From Azolla caroliniana (lineage: Eukaryota; Polypodiophyta): DNA of 64,000 bases. Below, in pieces: positions 10,395 to 22,196 of this stretch (position 1 is the first letter of the stretch; each line of letters begins with the position of its first letter). A program made the translations under genes and the position numbers. The notes beneath the pieces are model-generated. The model made no database searches and was not told the DNA's origin. It worked only from the letters and a program-made list of their open reading frames with translations. The stretch is taken from NCBI GenBank assembly GCA_043228905.1, contig JBHGNT010000008.1, positions 15,500,001 to 15,564,000 on the forward strand. Reading direction: 5' to 3'.

Positions 10395-10690
10395 ATGCTT
10401 ATGAATAAATCAATGATTAAATACTCAAACTAACATATTAATGATTATTTTATATTTTTGATTGCCTTTCAAGGTCATAAATAAAACAATGATAGAGGTT
10501 CATGAATGAACCAATGATTGAATTCTCAAAGCAACATTTTTATGACTCTTTAATGTTTTGTATTAAAGATGTGGCCATGAATAAACCAATGATTGAAATG
10601 GCTTATATTTAAAATGGCGGGCATTAATGAACCAATGATTGAGAAGTTCTATATTAAATATGGGTGCCATTAATTAACCAATGATTTTAA
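10395..10690 (+). repeat. dispersed AACCAATGATTGA repeats between the two divergent genes (copy A)
   Basis: Five copies of a motif close to GAATGAACCAATGATTGA at about 10,398, 10,503, 10,578, 10,625 and 10,672, all in one orientation, in AT-rich DNA. Copy B has seven (35,712-36,095). They lie between the gene 1 promoter and the gene 2 start. Confidence 0.7.
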
Positions 10691-10924
10691 CTTTAAACCA
10701 ACATATATATGGCTTGGTAATGATTGTAAATATATTATACTTGATGGCTAAAGTAAATGTAATTTAAATTATATATTATAGGATTAATAAGGTAAAAAAT
10801 ATAATTGATGGACTTTATACTAACTAATTTAAGTAATTATTAATATGTTGAATAAATTTATTATATTAAAAATAATATTTTTCTTTATTGTATTAATATA
10901 ATACTAAATAATATAGACATTATA

Positions 10925-13720
10925 TTGAGGGAGCTTATGTTTAGAGAGGAGTTTATGTTTAGAGAGGAGTTTATGTTTAGAGAGGAGTTTATGTTTTCTA
11001 CTGAAGACTATTGTCTGTCGATAAACTCACCATTTTCTATCGAAGAATATTGTCTATCGATAAACTCACCCATTTCTATCGAAGAGTATTGTCTGAGCTC
11101 ATCTTCATCTAAAACACATGTGAATAATGACACATGTGAAGAGTTCTCTATTGAAGAATACGATATTAATAAAGATACGACGAATTAAGGTAGTGCCAAT
11201 GAAACATCGAATATCATGGGCGATGGTGACAACAAAGAATTGGATTGTAACAAGGTTACCCCAACTTCTATGTAGGAAGAGAAATCTGGAAGCCCTATGC
11301 ATATTAGAAGAATACCATGTAGAACTCGTTTGGCCAGATTTAACTTGGTGACATCAGATAAGCAGATTGGATTTGATGTCAACAAAATATGTTGTGCCAG
11401 TGGTTGTATGTCTATGATTGGAAAATCAAAATTGCGAGAATTAAGGTGATACTATTTTTCGATCATTGGTGATGAGCAAGACACTTACCTCGGGTCACAT
11501 ATGCAACTAGTGTCTGACAAATGTACGAGGATCAAAGTATCGTTCGAGTATTATATCTTCCATGCGCAACAGATTTGTAGAGTTGCCTTCAAAATTGCGT
11601 TATGTGTTAGTAACATGCGGCTACATAGAGTACAACAATGTCTACTTAGCGGGGATCAGATGCTCAATTGTAAAGAGGTTCCAAGTATGAAAGGTGCAAT
11701 TGGAAGACATGCTATTGGTTGGATGAAAAGTTACTTTTCAGTTAAATTGTGAAGTAATGCCCACTACAGGTAGGATGCACCTCTCTGATAATTACACACG
11801 TCAGGAAATTTATGACGTCTATCGATCAGATATGGTGGACTGAAGTAATAAATCTGTCACATATTTCCAATTCACAAGATTATGGAGAGCTCGGTTTTCA
11901 AATGTTATAATTCTGCATAAAGTACGCATGGGGTATTACTCCATTTGCGTAAATTTTAAAAGTTTGGCTAAAGGTGCAAAGACATCAATTGAAAAGGATA
12001 TGAGTAAGAAGTTACAATAGGAGCATCGTGAGGGACAATCGTGAACGAAAGAAGGCGATGCATCATAGAGAGAAGTGTTTGAAAAAGCCCGAACAATACA
12101 TGTGCTTAATGATAGATGGCATGGACTAGAAGAAGACGTTCTTGCCGCATATGCGGAGGCTCCCCAAAGACATCAATGATGAATGCCTTGTTCAAATGCA
12201 CTTGGTGGGATGCTTGGCTTATAATAGGTATGTTGGACCTCACGTCTTCATTACATACCCCAATGTTCACAATGACCGTAAACTAGCAGTTACTGTGATT
12301 CACCGAGTTTTGATGTCTTGGGGCCAACCGTTCCCCCCTGTTCTATACATTCAATTGAACAATATTGCTAGAGAACAAAAATTCAACTGTGTTTGGCTAT
12401 CTTAGTATGTTGGTCAACCAAGGATTATTTAGAAAAGTGAAAGTCAATTTTCTTTTGGTTGGCCACACACATGATCATATAGATAAGATGTTTAGCACAA
12501 TCTCTAAACAATTGTCTCGGCATGATGCTTTCACATTACCAAAACTATTTGATGTCATTTGTGATGCATATACACCACGCCCAAAAGTGTTACACTTGAA
12601 GGAGGTATATGACTTTAAGAGATATATATCAGATGGGGGTGTTGGGAATGTTAAAGTGCTCGCCCAGTTAAACAATATAAGCTTCAATCACATTTTTATG
12701 ATAAAGAAAATTGAAATAAGTGGTTCTACGCTTTTGTATGCCAAACAATATTCATCTTCTACAAAATGGGAACCTGAAGGTGGTTGCAAGTTCTTACTTT
12801 GTATGCTGAGTACAATTGTCTATGGAGCTAAACAAATGCAAATTGAGAAGAAAGGACAATTGCATAGTGACTTGGTATCGGAACAAAAACAATTATGGCT
12901 CCAAGCCTTAGAATAAAAAAGAAAGCATATTGAGGTTGCAAAGAAATATGCCGCACAACAAGACACGTCATGGTGGGATGTATTTTTTAGTGATCAGGAA
13001 GGAATTATAGACAATTGTGTATTTGGTGATAATTGGAATTTGGAAACACCATTCACATGGTCGCTACAACATGATCGTGTAAATAAAACTCTGGAGCAAC
13101 AAGCAATTGCGATTAATGACAGTTTGGTCCATCCACAACAAAGAGACATTTATGTGGGACCAAGGATGACCAAAGCAGTAGAAGCTAGATGGTAAGGAAA
13201 TTAGCAAGAGCTCGCAGCGGGGATGTTGATTGCAAACCCTGCTGATGAGAACTCACATGGCCACCAATTTTGGGTTGGTAAAATTCTAGAAGTGCTAATG
13301 CATGAAATAGAAAACACGATCAAGTCAATAAACGCTCATTGGTACAACACTAGAAGTGCAAATGCTTTTACGGGTAAGTATACATTGGAGATGATTGAAT
13401 GCCCAATGACAAGGGGAGGTAGGAAGAGGAAGCGAAACATTCGTAACACCTCGACCCTTGATATCTCTGATGTGGATATCATCGTGTACGACTTCACGCT
13501 TACAAAAGCCGGACGATTAAGGAAGTCAACAATAGATATAATAAAAGAAAAATTACTAGGTCTACAAGGTGGCTCGAGTCGAAGGCAAACGAGATCTCCT
13601 ACATATAATCTAGAATCAAACCATTTGGTTTATGACAAAGATAATGCATTGATTGGTACATTCGAGGATGACGAGGAGGAATCGTCATTGTATATTAGTT
13701 ATAGTAGTGATTCTCCGTAA
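10925..13720 (+). pseudogene. gene 2 of DNA element A: DUF7869-like transposase
   Basis: Broken into several frames by stops and small indels. The N terminus has tandem peptide repeats (FSIEEYCLS). Then come CCASGC with GKSKLREL (11,385-11,450), a block ICRVAFKIALCVSNMRLHRV (11,575-11,640), LPHMRRLPKDIND (12,142 on), the motif IQLNN, then FLLVGHTHDHID (12,450), and a C-terminal FWVGKILEV block ending in a basic segment (RGGRKRKRN) and an acidic tail. From memory the set resembles DUF7869-type RNase-H-fold transposase-like proteins, whose motifs include DG-MDQ, Q-L-D-N and VGHTHEDID. Copy A has IQLNN where copy B keeps IQLDN, so a likely catalytic Asp is lost. Confidence 0.65.
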
Positions 13721-14048
13721 AGGAGTGATCATGAATGTATTTTTGGCTATAAAGTGTAACTACATTCCGCTTGTAACAAATCGAGTAATATAAAAGCATG
13801 TGTTTTGAATTCTTATGATTTTTATGAAAATCGTTTCTTATAAAATAACATTGGTTGTAAAGTTTGTGATATAAATTGAGAATGTAACTTTTTAAAATTC
13901 CTCTTTTTTTTATTTATTTCTAAATCACAAAAATAATGGATTTTTAACCTTTTTCATAGTATATTTGAACATGTATGATACTGGTATCAATGTGTTTTAT
14001 AAAATCATTGAAAAAGTACTAAAATCAATCAAAATATTCTTTATCCTT

Positions 14049-14091
14049 CCATTTATGCGCGATCCTTCCCCTTGTCAACGCGAACGTGTTT
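14049..14091 (-). repeat. right terminal inverted repeat of DNA element A
   Basis: Read from the end on the minus strand it starts AAACACGTTCGCGTTGACAA, matching the right end of copy B and, with substitutions, the left end of B (33,463: AACACATTCATGTTAACAAG). The matching left end of copy A is not present. Confidence 0.75.
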
Positions 14092-15539
14092 ATTCTCTTT
14101 TGTACAGTGTAATCTTTCCCCGTGGTTTTTCCCCGTTTAGGGTTTCCACGTAAAACTGTGTGCATCTTGTTCGTTTGTTGTTTTCTGTTTCGTGGTATTG
14201 TGTAATTCATAGTCGGTCTTCCTCACGAATCATAGGGATCGAATCCTATCATTCAATATGAAAGAAGAACCCTAAATTTCATAAAAACGATGTAAATAAA
14301 ACCCTAAAATGGTAAGTATGTTGTGGAGAAGATGATGATGATGAAGAAGAAAAGAATAATCGAAAGTTCTTGAGTGAAGCTTCTGAGGGAAATCCTTGAG
14401 CTTCGGTGTAACCTCCCAACAATCAACGACCACGTCGTTTCTTATCGATGTTGGTCTTATACACCCTCTTGATTCACTACCTTAGTTTCTTTGTTTTCCA
14501 ATTCGACGGAGCTTCTGCGTCTCTCTCTCCCCCGCTTCCCTTGTCTGTGCTCTTTTCACCTGTTTAAAGGATGGAAATGAGGCTCTCTGGTGCTTTTTTA
14601 TTTTAATGGTACCTTGCTTTCTTTCCCACTTACATGCTCTACTTTTTCCTTTTGACGCTTGATGCTTTTTTATTTGTTGTATTCAACTCTAAGTCAAAAT
14701 ATGTCTTTTTATCACACCTTCAATCTATCATTCAACCTTTTCAATCTTCCTATTTCAACTTATTTCCTCCTATGTGCTCCCCACATCACGACACCATAAG
14801 TGCCTTGAATTTTAAAACGAATGAACCTTGCCAATGCTCGCATATATTTCACCGCCTCACTCTACATTTGCCATATGAAACCAAAAGAAACATTTCAGAG
14901 TCACATGTTCTGCCAAGGTCCAATACAATCCCCGTAAGATCAAAATCCAATGTAAAGAAATGAACATGTTGTGTTTGAGATCTATATATCATCATTTGAT
15001 CAAATTGGCCAATGGTAAGGCATCACACTAGCAAACACATTCCTTGAAACCCTTTGCCAATGGTAACTAATCATATCTAGTAATGGTCCATTGAGTTCAC
15101 ACCTTATCAACCAATTTGTTGTTGATATCATTAGATTTCACCCGAGGGATAGGTATTGTTGTTTAAAATAATAAAACTATCCATGGCTTGCATCCATCTA
15201 CCCTAGTGATGGGAATATCGAATATATGTAGGCTAGACAAGTTGATCCAAATGCAATCTTAATCCCAATGTACATGAAACTTATGTCTTTAACATTGCAA
15301 TTCCATAGATTTTGGATTTGTGAGAGCATCGCAATGGTTGCTCTCACAAATCAAGGCTAGACATGTGAGAAAATATAAGTTGGGATTTAAAGTTTCCTGA
15401 TCATGCAACATTTCCTGCTTGTAAACTCTACCCAAACATAGCCTAGAATAATCTAAGTCATTTTCATGTGTGAACTCTATAGAAAGTTCAATCAAGAACT
15501 TTTGGCATCATGGGAACGGAGGTTCAATGCTTTTGGCAT
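14092..15539. other. gene-free stretch with an LTR-like remnant
   Basis: 14,092-14,205 reads like the U5 end of a plant LTR (CCGTGGTTTTTCCCCGTTTA then TTTCCACGTAAA), a phrase also present in the minus-strand solo LTR at 15,678. From 14,220 on there is a short GAT/GAA-rich run (about 14,325-14,360) and AT-rich DNA with no frame that I can tie to a protein family. Confidence 0.45.
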
Positions 15540-15677
15540 CATTGGCAAGGCTTTATTAATCCAATTGTCAAGGGCTCCTCTATATTCTCTCGAAGGGCCT
15601 TGAGCTCGAAAGATGATTAATTATAGATTGACCTCCCTGGTGTTCCTTTCCATTGTTATAGATCAAGACGAAGGGCC

Positions 15678-16340
15678 TGTTGAGCACTCGATGTTCCTTA
15701 TGTCCGACGCTCGGCCACAACCGAGATTCTTTACATACACAGAAAAACAGGTAATGAAACGCGACACAAAGGGGAGAAATGGTACACAGGAGGTTTACGT
15801 GGAAAACCCCAAAATAAGGGAAAAACCACGGCAGCCCACAGGCTGCAAACTGTCACTATGTAGGAATATACAACAGTGAGTTCACTGAGGCAACGACCTC
15901 GTGCTCTCAGATCTTCGCCACAGGCGGCGGTTACAACAGAGGCAACGACCTCGTCTCTCTCTCTCTCACTCTGTACAGTTACGCGCTCTATCTTCTTCTT
16001 GCACCAACAAGGAAGAATAACAACAACAAAAAAAACCACTAAAAGTTTGCCCTAGGTCATATTTATACTAATATGACTTTTCGGCTATTTACAAATGTAG
16101 CCTCGATGGGCTCTCAGAAACATATTTACGAATATGTCTCTTCCTCCGGTTCATACCGGGCCTGCACCATCCGGCTCTCCGTAGTCGGGTACTCCCCATC
16201 CGGTTCATACCGGGCCTACACCATCCGACTCTCCGCAGTCGGGTACTCCCCATCCGGTTCATACCGTTTCGGCCTCGGCCGAGTTTGTTCGTCGGCACTG
16301 TTCTTCTCCCTTCCCATCCGGAGGGACCTGTCTCCCAACA
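15678..16340 (-). mobile_element. solo LTR with 5-bp TSD
   Basis: 663 bp, plus-strand ends TGTTGAG...CCCAACA, flanked on both sides by GGGCC (15,673-15,677 and 16,341-16,345). No internal retrotransposon sequence adjoins it. It is related to the LTR at 1-343. It carries three tandem ~60-bp units around TCCGGTTCATACCGG (16,145-16,265). Sharing of the phrase CCGTGGTTTTTCCC with many Copia LTRs hints at Copia, but the superfamily is not proven. Confidence 0.85.
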
Positions 16341-17267
16341 GGGCCTTGAGCTAAGAAGATGATTAATTATAGATTGGCCTCCACAATGTCTCTTTCCTTG
16401 GTTGCATATATGTTTTGAACCTTGATTTTGATCAAACCTCGATAGTCCATGACCAATTGTAGACATCCATCTTTCTTCTTAACAAAGGAGATAGGTACAT
16501 TGGCAAGGCTTTTAGGTCGACACATTAATCCAACTGCCAAGTGCTCCTCTATATCGTCTCTAAGGGTCGTGAGCTTGGAAGATCATTACTTATAGATTGG
16601 CCTTCATGATGTCTCTTTCCCTGGTTGTAGATCAACAGGACAATCACAAGGGTGATGCTCTAGGAGAATACTAGCTTTACCCTTGTTAAATACATCAACA
16701 AATTCTTGGGAATTTGACCATTGTGGAGTAGAGGATGATGTTGCCATCATTCCAAATACAAACGGTTCACCTTTTTATCCATCTTCTTGTGACCTTTCAG
16801 TATTGTGCGACATTAGAGGATGCTATAGGCATTTTCACAAAGGCGCTAGAAGTAGAACAACTACAACAACACCAAGTTGTCAATTAATCCCCCACATGTA
16901 TTCTTAGAGTGCACATTTTGTAATAGCGCCCTAAATGAGGGGTGACTATTGTGCAACTTGACCATATGGGTTGATAAGGTGTTGATGTGGGAAACCATAG
17001 ATGAGTAGGACAAAATGTATTTAGGAAAGAGGGTAAAGGATTGACTAGTCAAGTCCCACATGAGAATATTTTGTGGGCAAGTTAACATATACTTAGTCTC
17101 GACATATGTGCCATTAACTTTAAGATAAGCGTTCTCTAGCACTAGCTTATATTTAGGGAGTTGGTTCATATTAAATGACAAGTCCGTTGACAGAAAAGGA
17201 ATATCCCCACTACTATCAACTGACTTGCACATTCATGACATTGAGACCAAATAGAGAATATAATCTA

Positions 17268-17270
<3 letters not shown>

Positions 17271-17311
<41 letters not shown>
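17271..17311. repeat. (TC)n microsatellite
   Basis: About 41 bp of uninterrupted TC repeats inside the decayed chromovirus. Confidence 0.95.
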
Positions 17312-17315
<4 letters not shown>

Positions 17316-18200
17316 TAGTGGTTGTGACCATTATCTGTTCCCATTAATTTTGTAGTCAACTAGTCCAAATCCCATCGAAGCTTTAAGGTATGAGCGCATA
17401 GGTGGACAACCATTGTGAGCTTACTCTCGTATGTAATAGAAAGTTTGTTTTTAGATATACATATATGTGATTGTAACTCTATATGCATATCTAATAGATT
17501 CTCAATGTTTCTAATAGTAGCAACAAGAAAGTTGGACTCGGGTTCTTGTTGGAATCATTCATTGCTTGCTTTCTCTAATAAAGTTTAGGATTATAAAGCT
17601 TGTTCCAATGCAATCCAAGGACAACTAGATACTAAGGAATATTAATTATATAGAAGGAAATCACACATGTGAAGTTACTAAGGACTACTCAACTTGGTTC
17701 AGGTTCTTCAACTATATCTTGAGATGCAATAGGGCAACATTCAATGACAACAACATATACATGACAAGGGAGGTTACTCAACATAATTTTTTGTGAAAGA
17801 AATTTCTCGGTCCATAAAACAAGAGTTGCTTCCTAAATCCAAGAGCATAAAGGCAAGAACTCGATGTCACCTAGAAGCGTTGAGCTCAACTTGTACTGAA
17901 AAAACTCAGCTAACATGATTCGATGAAATAGAACTAATAATGGGGACTAACTTTACATATTTTGGGTTGTCCAACCAAATGACTCTGATTTTGGTTTGAC
18001 TTATTCATTTAATAGGTCATCCAACAAGCTCAAAACTTCGAAACCATTGGACTAACCAAGTCATGTGGGACTACTACAGCTAGATGATCTGACTGGGGAA
18101 TTGGAATCAAGTTGCTCACTAGTATGTGAATGTCCTTCCAACCTATGTGGGCAAGTGATCACTCTGTGTCTTTGACCACTACAGTACAAACATGGATGGT

Positions 18201-19380
18201 TTGTCCAACATTGCTATTTCTTAGCATCAAACAAAGGCCCCTCAAAGATGGTTTCCATCGGATTATGGTCACCCGTTGGAATCACGTGGTATATTTGGAT
18301 AGTGAAATGGACTAGCCGAGTTTGCTATATTGAAGCATATGTTTGATCTATTCTTGGTCGTGACAATTAGCTGACACTCTAAACGTTGCTCGAATAAGCA
18401 GTTATCACAAGGCATAGCGAATGTGTCACAACAAGTTCGATACATCTCTCAGTGACAATTTAGTCTACGAAAATCATTACATTACTCTACGAAAATCGTT
18501 ACATTACTGTAGTCTTGGGCAGAGGAATTAGAAATGCATGATATATATTTTTGGCTTGAATCCTCATCAGAAACGGAAGAAACGGAAGTTTTCCCCAAAA
18601 CAGAAACGGCTATGTCTGCACCGTCTCTTCTTCTTCTTCTTCTTCTTCTTCTTCTTTTAGAGTACAGAAAACGCACGCCCTGCACCGAACACCATGGAAG
18701 GAAGACAGAGAAGCCTCCCATCCCTTCTTCATTGCTGCCATCTTCTTCTTCATCTAAAATATCCGTTGTCTGAGAGGAGAACCCATCCGTAATTCATGAT
18801 CCTTTCTTTCTCAAAGCCCGCGTTTGTCTTTCTGTGCTCCGTTTGATACGCTTATGTTTTAGGGTTTGGTCGATTCTGATTTCCTAAAGCTTGTGATTCT
18901 ATCGTGTCAGGTTGCGGAGGAATTCAGGCACCGGCATCACATCATACCACATTCTGGGCTGTGATCTATCACAGATTGCTGATGAAATTCAGGTAAATTG
19001 ATAGATAGATAGACAATAGATTGAGCAAAAAAAGGGAAGGACAAAAGCGTTATGTTCATTTGGTGATAATCATTAGGGTTTAGCAGTGCCGTGTTCAATT
19101 TGAACATGTCTTCATATACCACTTTTTCTTGTCATATATATATATATATATAATGAAAATCTATAGCAAAATCTTTTCTTCTCCTAACTTCTAAGTACAC
19201 TTTGAATTGTAGAATATGGTGTCAAGTCTTGCCTTCAATTTCCAGGCCAACCACCAAATTTTCCTTGTCATAAATGTACAAAAAATTTTAGTCACTCTTT
19301 TCTTCTTCAAAACATACTTTGAATTGTAGAAGGGACGACCATCAACAATTTGGTGTTAAGTTCTGCCTTAAATTTGCAAA
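18201..19380. other. upstream region of the O-methyltransferase gene
   Basis: No protein-coding gene supported. It contains a (CTT)n run (about 18,625-18,657), which makes poly-Leu and poly-Arg shadow frames, two copies of a short tandem phrase (ATTACATTACTCTACGAAAA, 18,475-18,510) and a (TA)n run near 19,136-19,152. Confidence 0.6.
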
Positions 19381-19401
19381 CCAACTACCATATCATGAGG
19401 C

Positions 19402-19408
19402 TATATAA
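19402..19408 (+). promoter_or_regulatory. TATA box of the O-methyltransferase gene
   Basis: GGCTATATAAGAAC lies 86 bp upstream of the start codon. The interval between is a GA-rich leader: GAAA repeats, then a (GA)n run ending one base before ATG. Confidence 0.7.
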
Positions 19409-19487
19409 GAACTACTAGAAAGAGAGAGAAAGAAAGAAAGAAAGAAATATTAACGTCTTCTAAGAGAGAGAGAGAGAGAGAGAGAGG

Positions 19488-21046
19488 ATGGGTGAAATTG
19501 TTAATGAGTCGGAGCATGCGGTGATTAGTGGAGGAGTGCAAGATGAAGCATGGTTGAGGGCAGTAGAATTGAGCTTAATGTGTTGTTTGCCCATGGCCAT
19601 TAACACACTCATTAAATTGAAAGTGTTTGATGTCATGGCAAATGCAGATATTGAAAAGAATGGTACAGAGTGGGAGTTATATTCAACAGAAGAAATAGTG
19701 TCGCGAATCAGTAGTGTATTACCGGATGCTAGGACGAGAGTTTCCATATCATTAGATAGACTTTTGAGGGTGGTCGCTAGTCATGGTGTTGTTCATGCAA
19801 ACGTTGATCATGATCCCTTCACTAAGCACCCGACAAGAAAGTATGGGCTCAACTTAGTCAGCCAATATTTTGTCCAAAAGGAACCCTCTTTGGCACACCC
19901 ATTTCTACTTTGCGTAGACCCCGTCCTTATGAAACCTTGGGATACCTTACATGAGGCTATCCTTGATGGTGGCCAACCCTTTGCCAAGGCCCACAACGGT
20001 CTAGATATTTTTGCATATGGCCAACTTGATCCACATTTTGATTCCATCTTCAACTCTGCTCTAGCCAACCATAGCGCTCTCCTAATTCGTGACCTCCTCA
20101 ACTCTTATCCGACTTGTTTCAATGATATAAATGTAATAGTTGATGTTGGTGGTGGCCTCGGATCATCACTTCATACAATCATCTCTCACTTTCCCCACAT
20201 TCATGGAATCAACTTTGACCAACCACATGTCGTTTCTCTAGCCCCAAAATATTCAGGTATGCAATTGTGGCAAGCATATCTAATGCATCATATGACGAAT
20301 TTGAAATGTTGGTGACAAATCCATAATAATTAAATTTGATATATTTCATTTTACTACTTTTACTAACCCTTGAGTTTATGTCTAAATAGGAATCGAGCAT
20401 GTGGGTGGTGACATGTTTATTAATATACCTCAAGCTGATGCAATTTTCATGAAGGTTCAAATCCATTGCTTACTAATATGTATAATTTCATGCATTCTTA
20501 AGAACATTATAACTCAAAGAATATGCCAAAGTAACATGATTGCAAAAAACAATGAAAATGCATGCAACTATATATTTTGAATAGAATACACAATAGAATG
20601 CCATTATATATCCTCAATTCAATTATATATGTATTGGCAATCACAATGTTCACAAATTTATTGATACCAATAAATTCATATAAGTTTAATACTCATTTAT
20701 GTCTAGATTACTTTGCAAGAAGCTAACAAGATTTAACATTGCATAGATGATTTTGCACGATTGGAGTGATGAACATTGCATGAAGATATTAGAGAATTGT
20801 TATAAGGCATTGCCGAATAATGGAAAAGTCATCATAATTGATACAACATTACCCACGGGTATTGAAAGGGACTTGAGGGCTCGTGTTGGTTACCATTTTG
20901 ATCTTCTTATGTATTCCCAATGTGATGGAGGTAGAGAACGCACACAAGAGGAGATTGAGAATCTTGCTAAAAGTTCCGGTTTCGCTCGTATTGAAGTAAA
21001 ATCCAAGATAAATGAATTTAGTGTCATTGAGCTATATAAGTTCTAG
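19488..21046 (+). CDS. caffeic-acid-type O-methyltransferase (three exons)
   Basis: Class II S-adenosylmethionine-dependent O-methyltransferase, expected to methylate a phenolic hydroxyl in phenylpropanoid or related metabolism; the substrate cannot be read from sequence. Exons 19,488-20,256, 20,390-20,454 and 20,747-21,046; introns of 133 and 292 bp with GT-AG ends. The joined frame gives 377 residues, close to plant COMTs (~365). N-terminal dimerisation domain (residues ~20-115), SAM-binding VDVGGGLG (218-225), GGDMF (262-266), catalytic His in HDWSDEHC (H282), and E342 in GGRERT. By the alfalfa COMT pattern the other acidic residue (Glu297) is Asp here (D310), and the residue after the AIFMK junction is Met instead of the usual Trp. 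Both intron positions match those remembered for angiosperm COMT genes. No stop or frameshift seen. Confidence 0.92.
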
Positions 21047-21061
21047 GTTGGAACATGGAAT

Positions 21062-21067
21062 AATAAA
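21062..21067 (+). terminator. candidate polyadenylation signal
   Basis: AATAAA 16 bp after the stop codon of the O-methyltransferase gene. Confidence 0.45.
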
Positions 21068-21099
21068 TAATATTAAGTACCTAAATCCAAAACTTGCAT

Positions 21100-21668
21100 T
21101 AAGCAATTGAAAGACTTGTACCATCTCCCATGGAATAACTCGAAAATCGAGCAAACACTTCATTATAGCAAGTATTATGTATTCCATTCTAAGAAGAATA
21201 TTTTTTTATGATTATTTAAATATATATTTTTGAATTTGGTGACGTCAGGCACTTGCTTCAAGTTTTACTTCATAATTTAAATTGTAAAAAAAACCATTGA
21301 ATGTGTCAATCTAACAAATCTCTCATAAAAATGAGGTGCATCACTAGGCATCTATCCAAAACATCATTCGGAACTATGTTAAAGGAGTGATGGTTAAGAA
21401 TACTCTAGCAAGGAAGCTTGACACAAAAGTCTTCACATCAAGGTTATGTACAAGTGTTAACTACTTGCCAAACATTGCAAACCTATGCCTTTCTACTAGA
21501 ATTCATAATCTCTTGGAAGTAGCAGTAAAATTGTGATTGTATTTTATAGAAAGTTAAGATTGAGATAACCTAGTCCGCATTTCATTGAAAAAGAAGAAGA
21601 CAATCATCAAGAAGTTACTTTTGGTTTTGATATCAAAACTGGGGGTATGAGTAGTCAATTGAGCCTAC
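21100..21668. other. no gene recognised
   Basis: Downstream flank of the O-methyltransferase gene. AT-rich; only short frames, none resembling a family I know. Confidence 0.5.
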
Positions 21669-21998
21669 TGTTGAGAGACAAGCTCAACATGAGTTGAATC
21701 GGCTAAAGGTTGGTAGGCCGGATCGGCTGAAGAAGTTGATAGCCAAGATGCCCGAGAATGATCAATTGAAGAAGATGGCATCAAGTCGATTGGGGTCTAT
21801 ATTCCTATTTTAGTAAATAGGAATATTGTAGGTTGTTAGTTGTTAGATGCTCATTTATTCGCCTTGCAGTACTTCTCGGTACTTGTGGACCAGCCCATGG
21901 TCAGGTATAAAAGTATTCACTGAGCACATTGTATGCACAAGGTGTTATTATTTTGAATTACGTTTTGTTGTTTGCTCTGTCTGTCTGTCTGTCTCCCA
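21669..21998 (+). mobile_element. probable solo LTR
   Basis: About 330 bp with TGTTGAG...CTCCCA ends, a GGTATAAAAG TATA box near 21,903 and a pyrimidine-rich (CTGT)n end. Flanks CCTAC (21,664-21,668) and CCTAA (21,999-22,003) would be a 5-bp TSD with one change. No internal sequence adjoins it. Confidence 0.45.
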
Positions 21999-22196
21999 CC
22001 TAACTACACATGTTGCACCTAATATACAAAACCATATTCTTCGTGGAATGGGGAAACCGTCCACATTGATACATATTAGAGCCCATTCCGTTGGCTTCAA
22101 TTCAAACCATTGCTTCCATGCGACTTAGCTCACATGCATTGCGATGTGAGATGGGACACTGGGACACAAGTGATAAGAGTGGTTGACTATATACAC

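Larger units (their letters stand above)
7799..14091. mobile_element. DNA element copy A (divergent ParB-like / DUF7869-like genes)
   Basis: 6.3-kb left-truncated copy. It aligns with copy B from 8,452 (33,870 in B) to the right terminus 14,091 (39,630 in B), including intergenic repeats, palindrome array, both genes and the right terminal repeat. The left terminal repeat of B is not found here; the left edge meets Copia-1. Copy A keeps the C-terminal part of gene 1 that copy B has lost. Both genes carry stops and frameshifts. Confidence 0.75.
15540..18200 (-). pseudogene. decayed chromovirus gag-pol fragment
   Basis: Stop-ridden minus-strand remnant of the same family as the chromovirus at 54,729. 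From right to left: CCHC knuckle (CLYCSGQRHRVITC, ~18,135-18,195), protease HRVLAFMLLDLGSNSC (~17,815-17,870; the intact copy has HRVLASALLDSGANSC), EFVDVFNKGKA and DCPVDLQPGKE (~16,610-16,720; intact copy EFSDVFDKVKA, DCPIDLQPGKE), and RT motif PISFVKKKDG-MDYRGL (~16,410-16,490). Past there the same RT segment is repeated: remnants of it recur at 16,341-16,395 and 15,550-15,672, with a solo LTR between them. The distal RT, RNase H and integrase are gone. Confidence 0.8.

Noticed and set aside
14634-14963. 109-residue hydrophobic frame as a small gene
   Set aside because: No homologue recognised, AT-rich, no promoter or conserved neighbour; likely chance.
18482-18773. Short frames with poly-Arg or poly-Leu
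   Set aside because: They are translations of a CTT microsatellite on the two strands, without other protein features.
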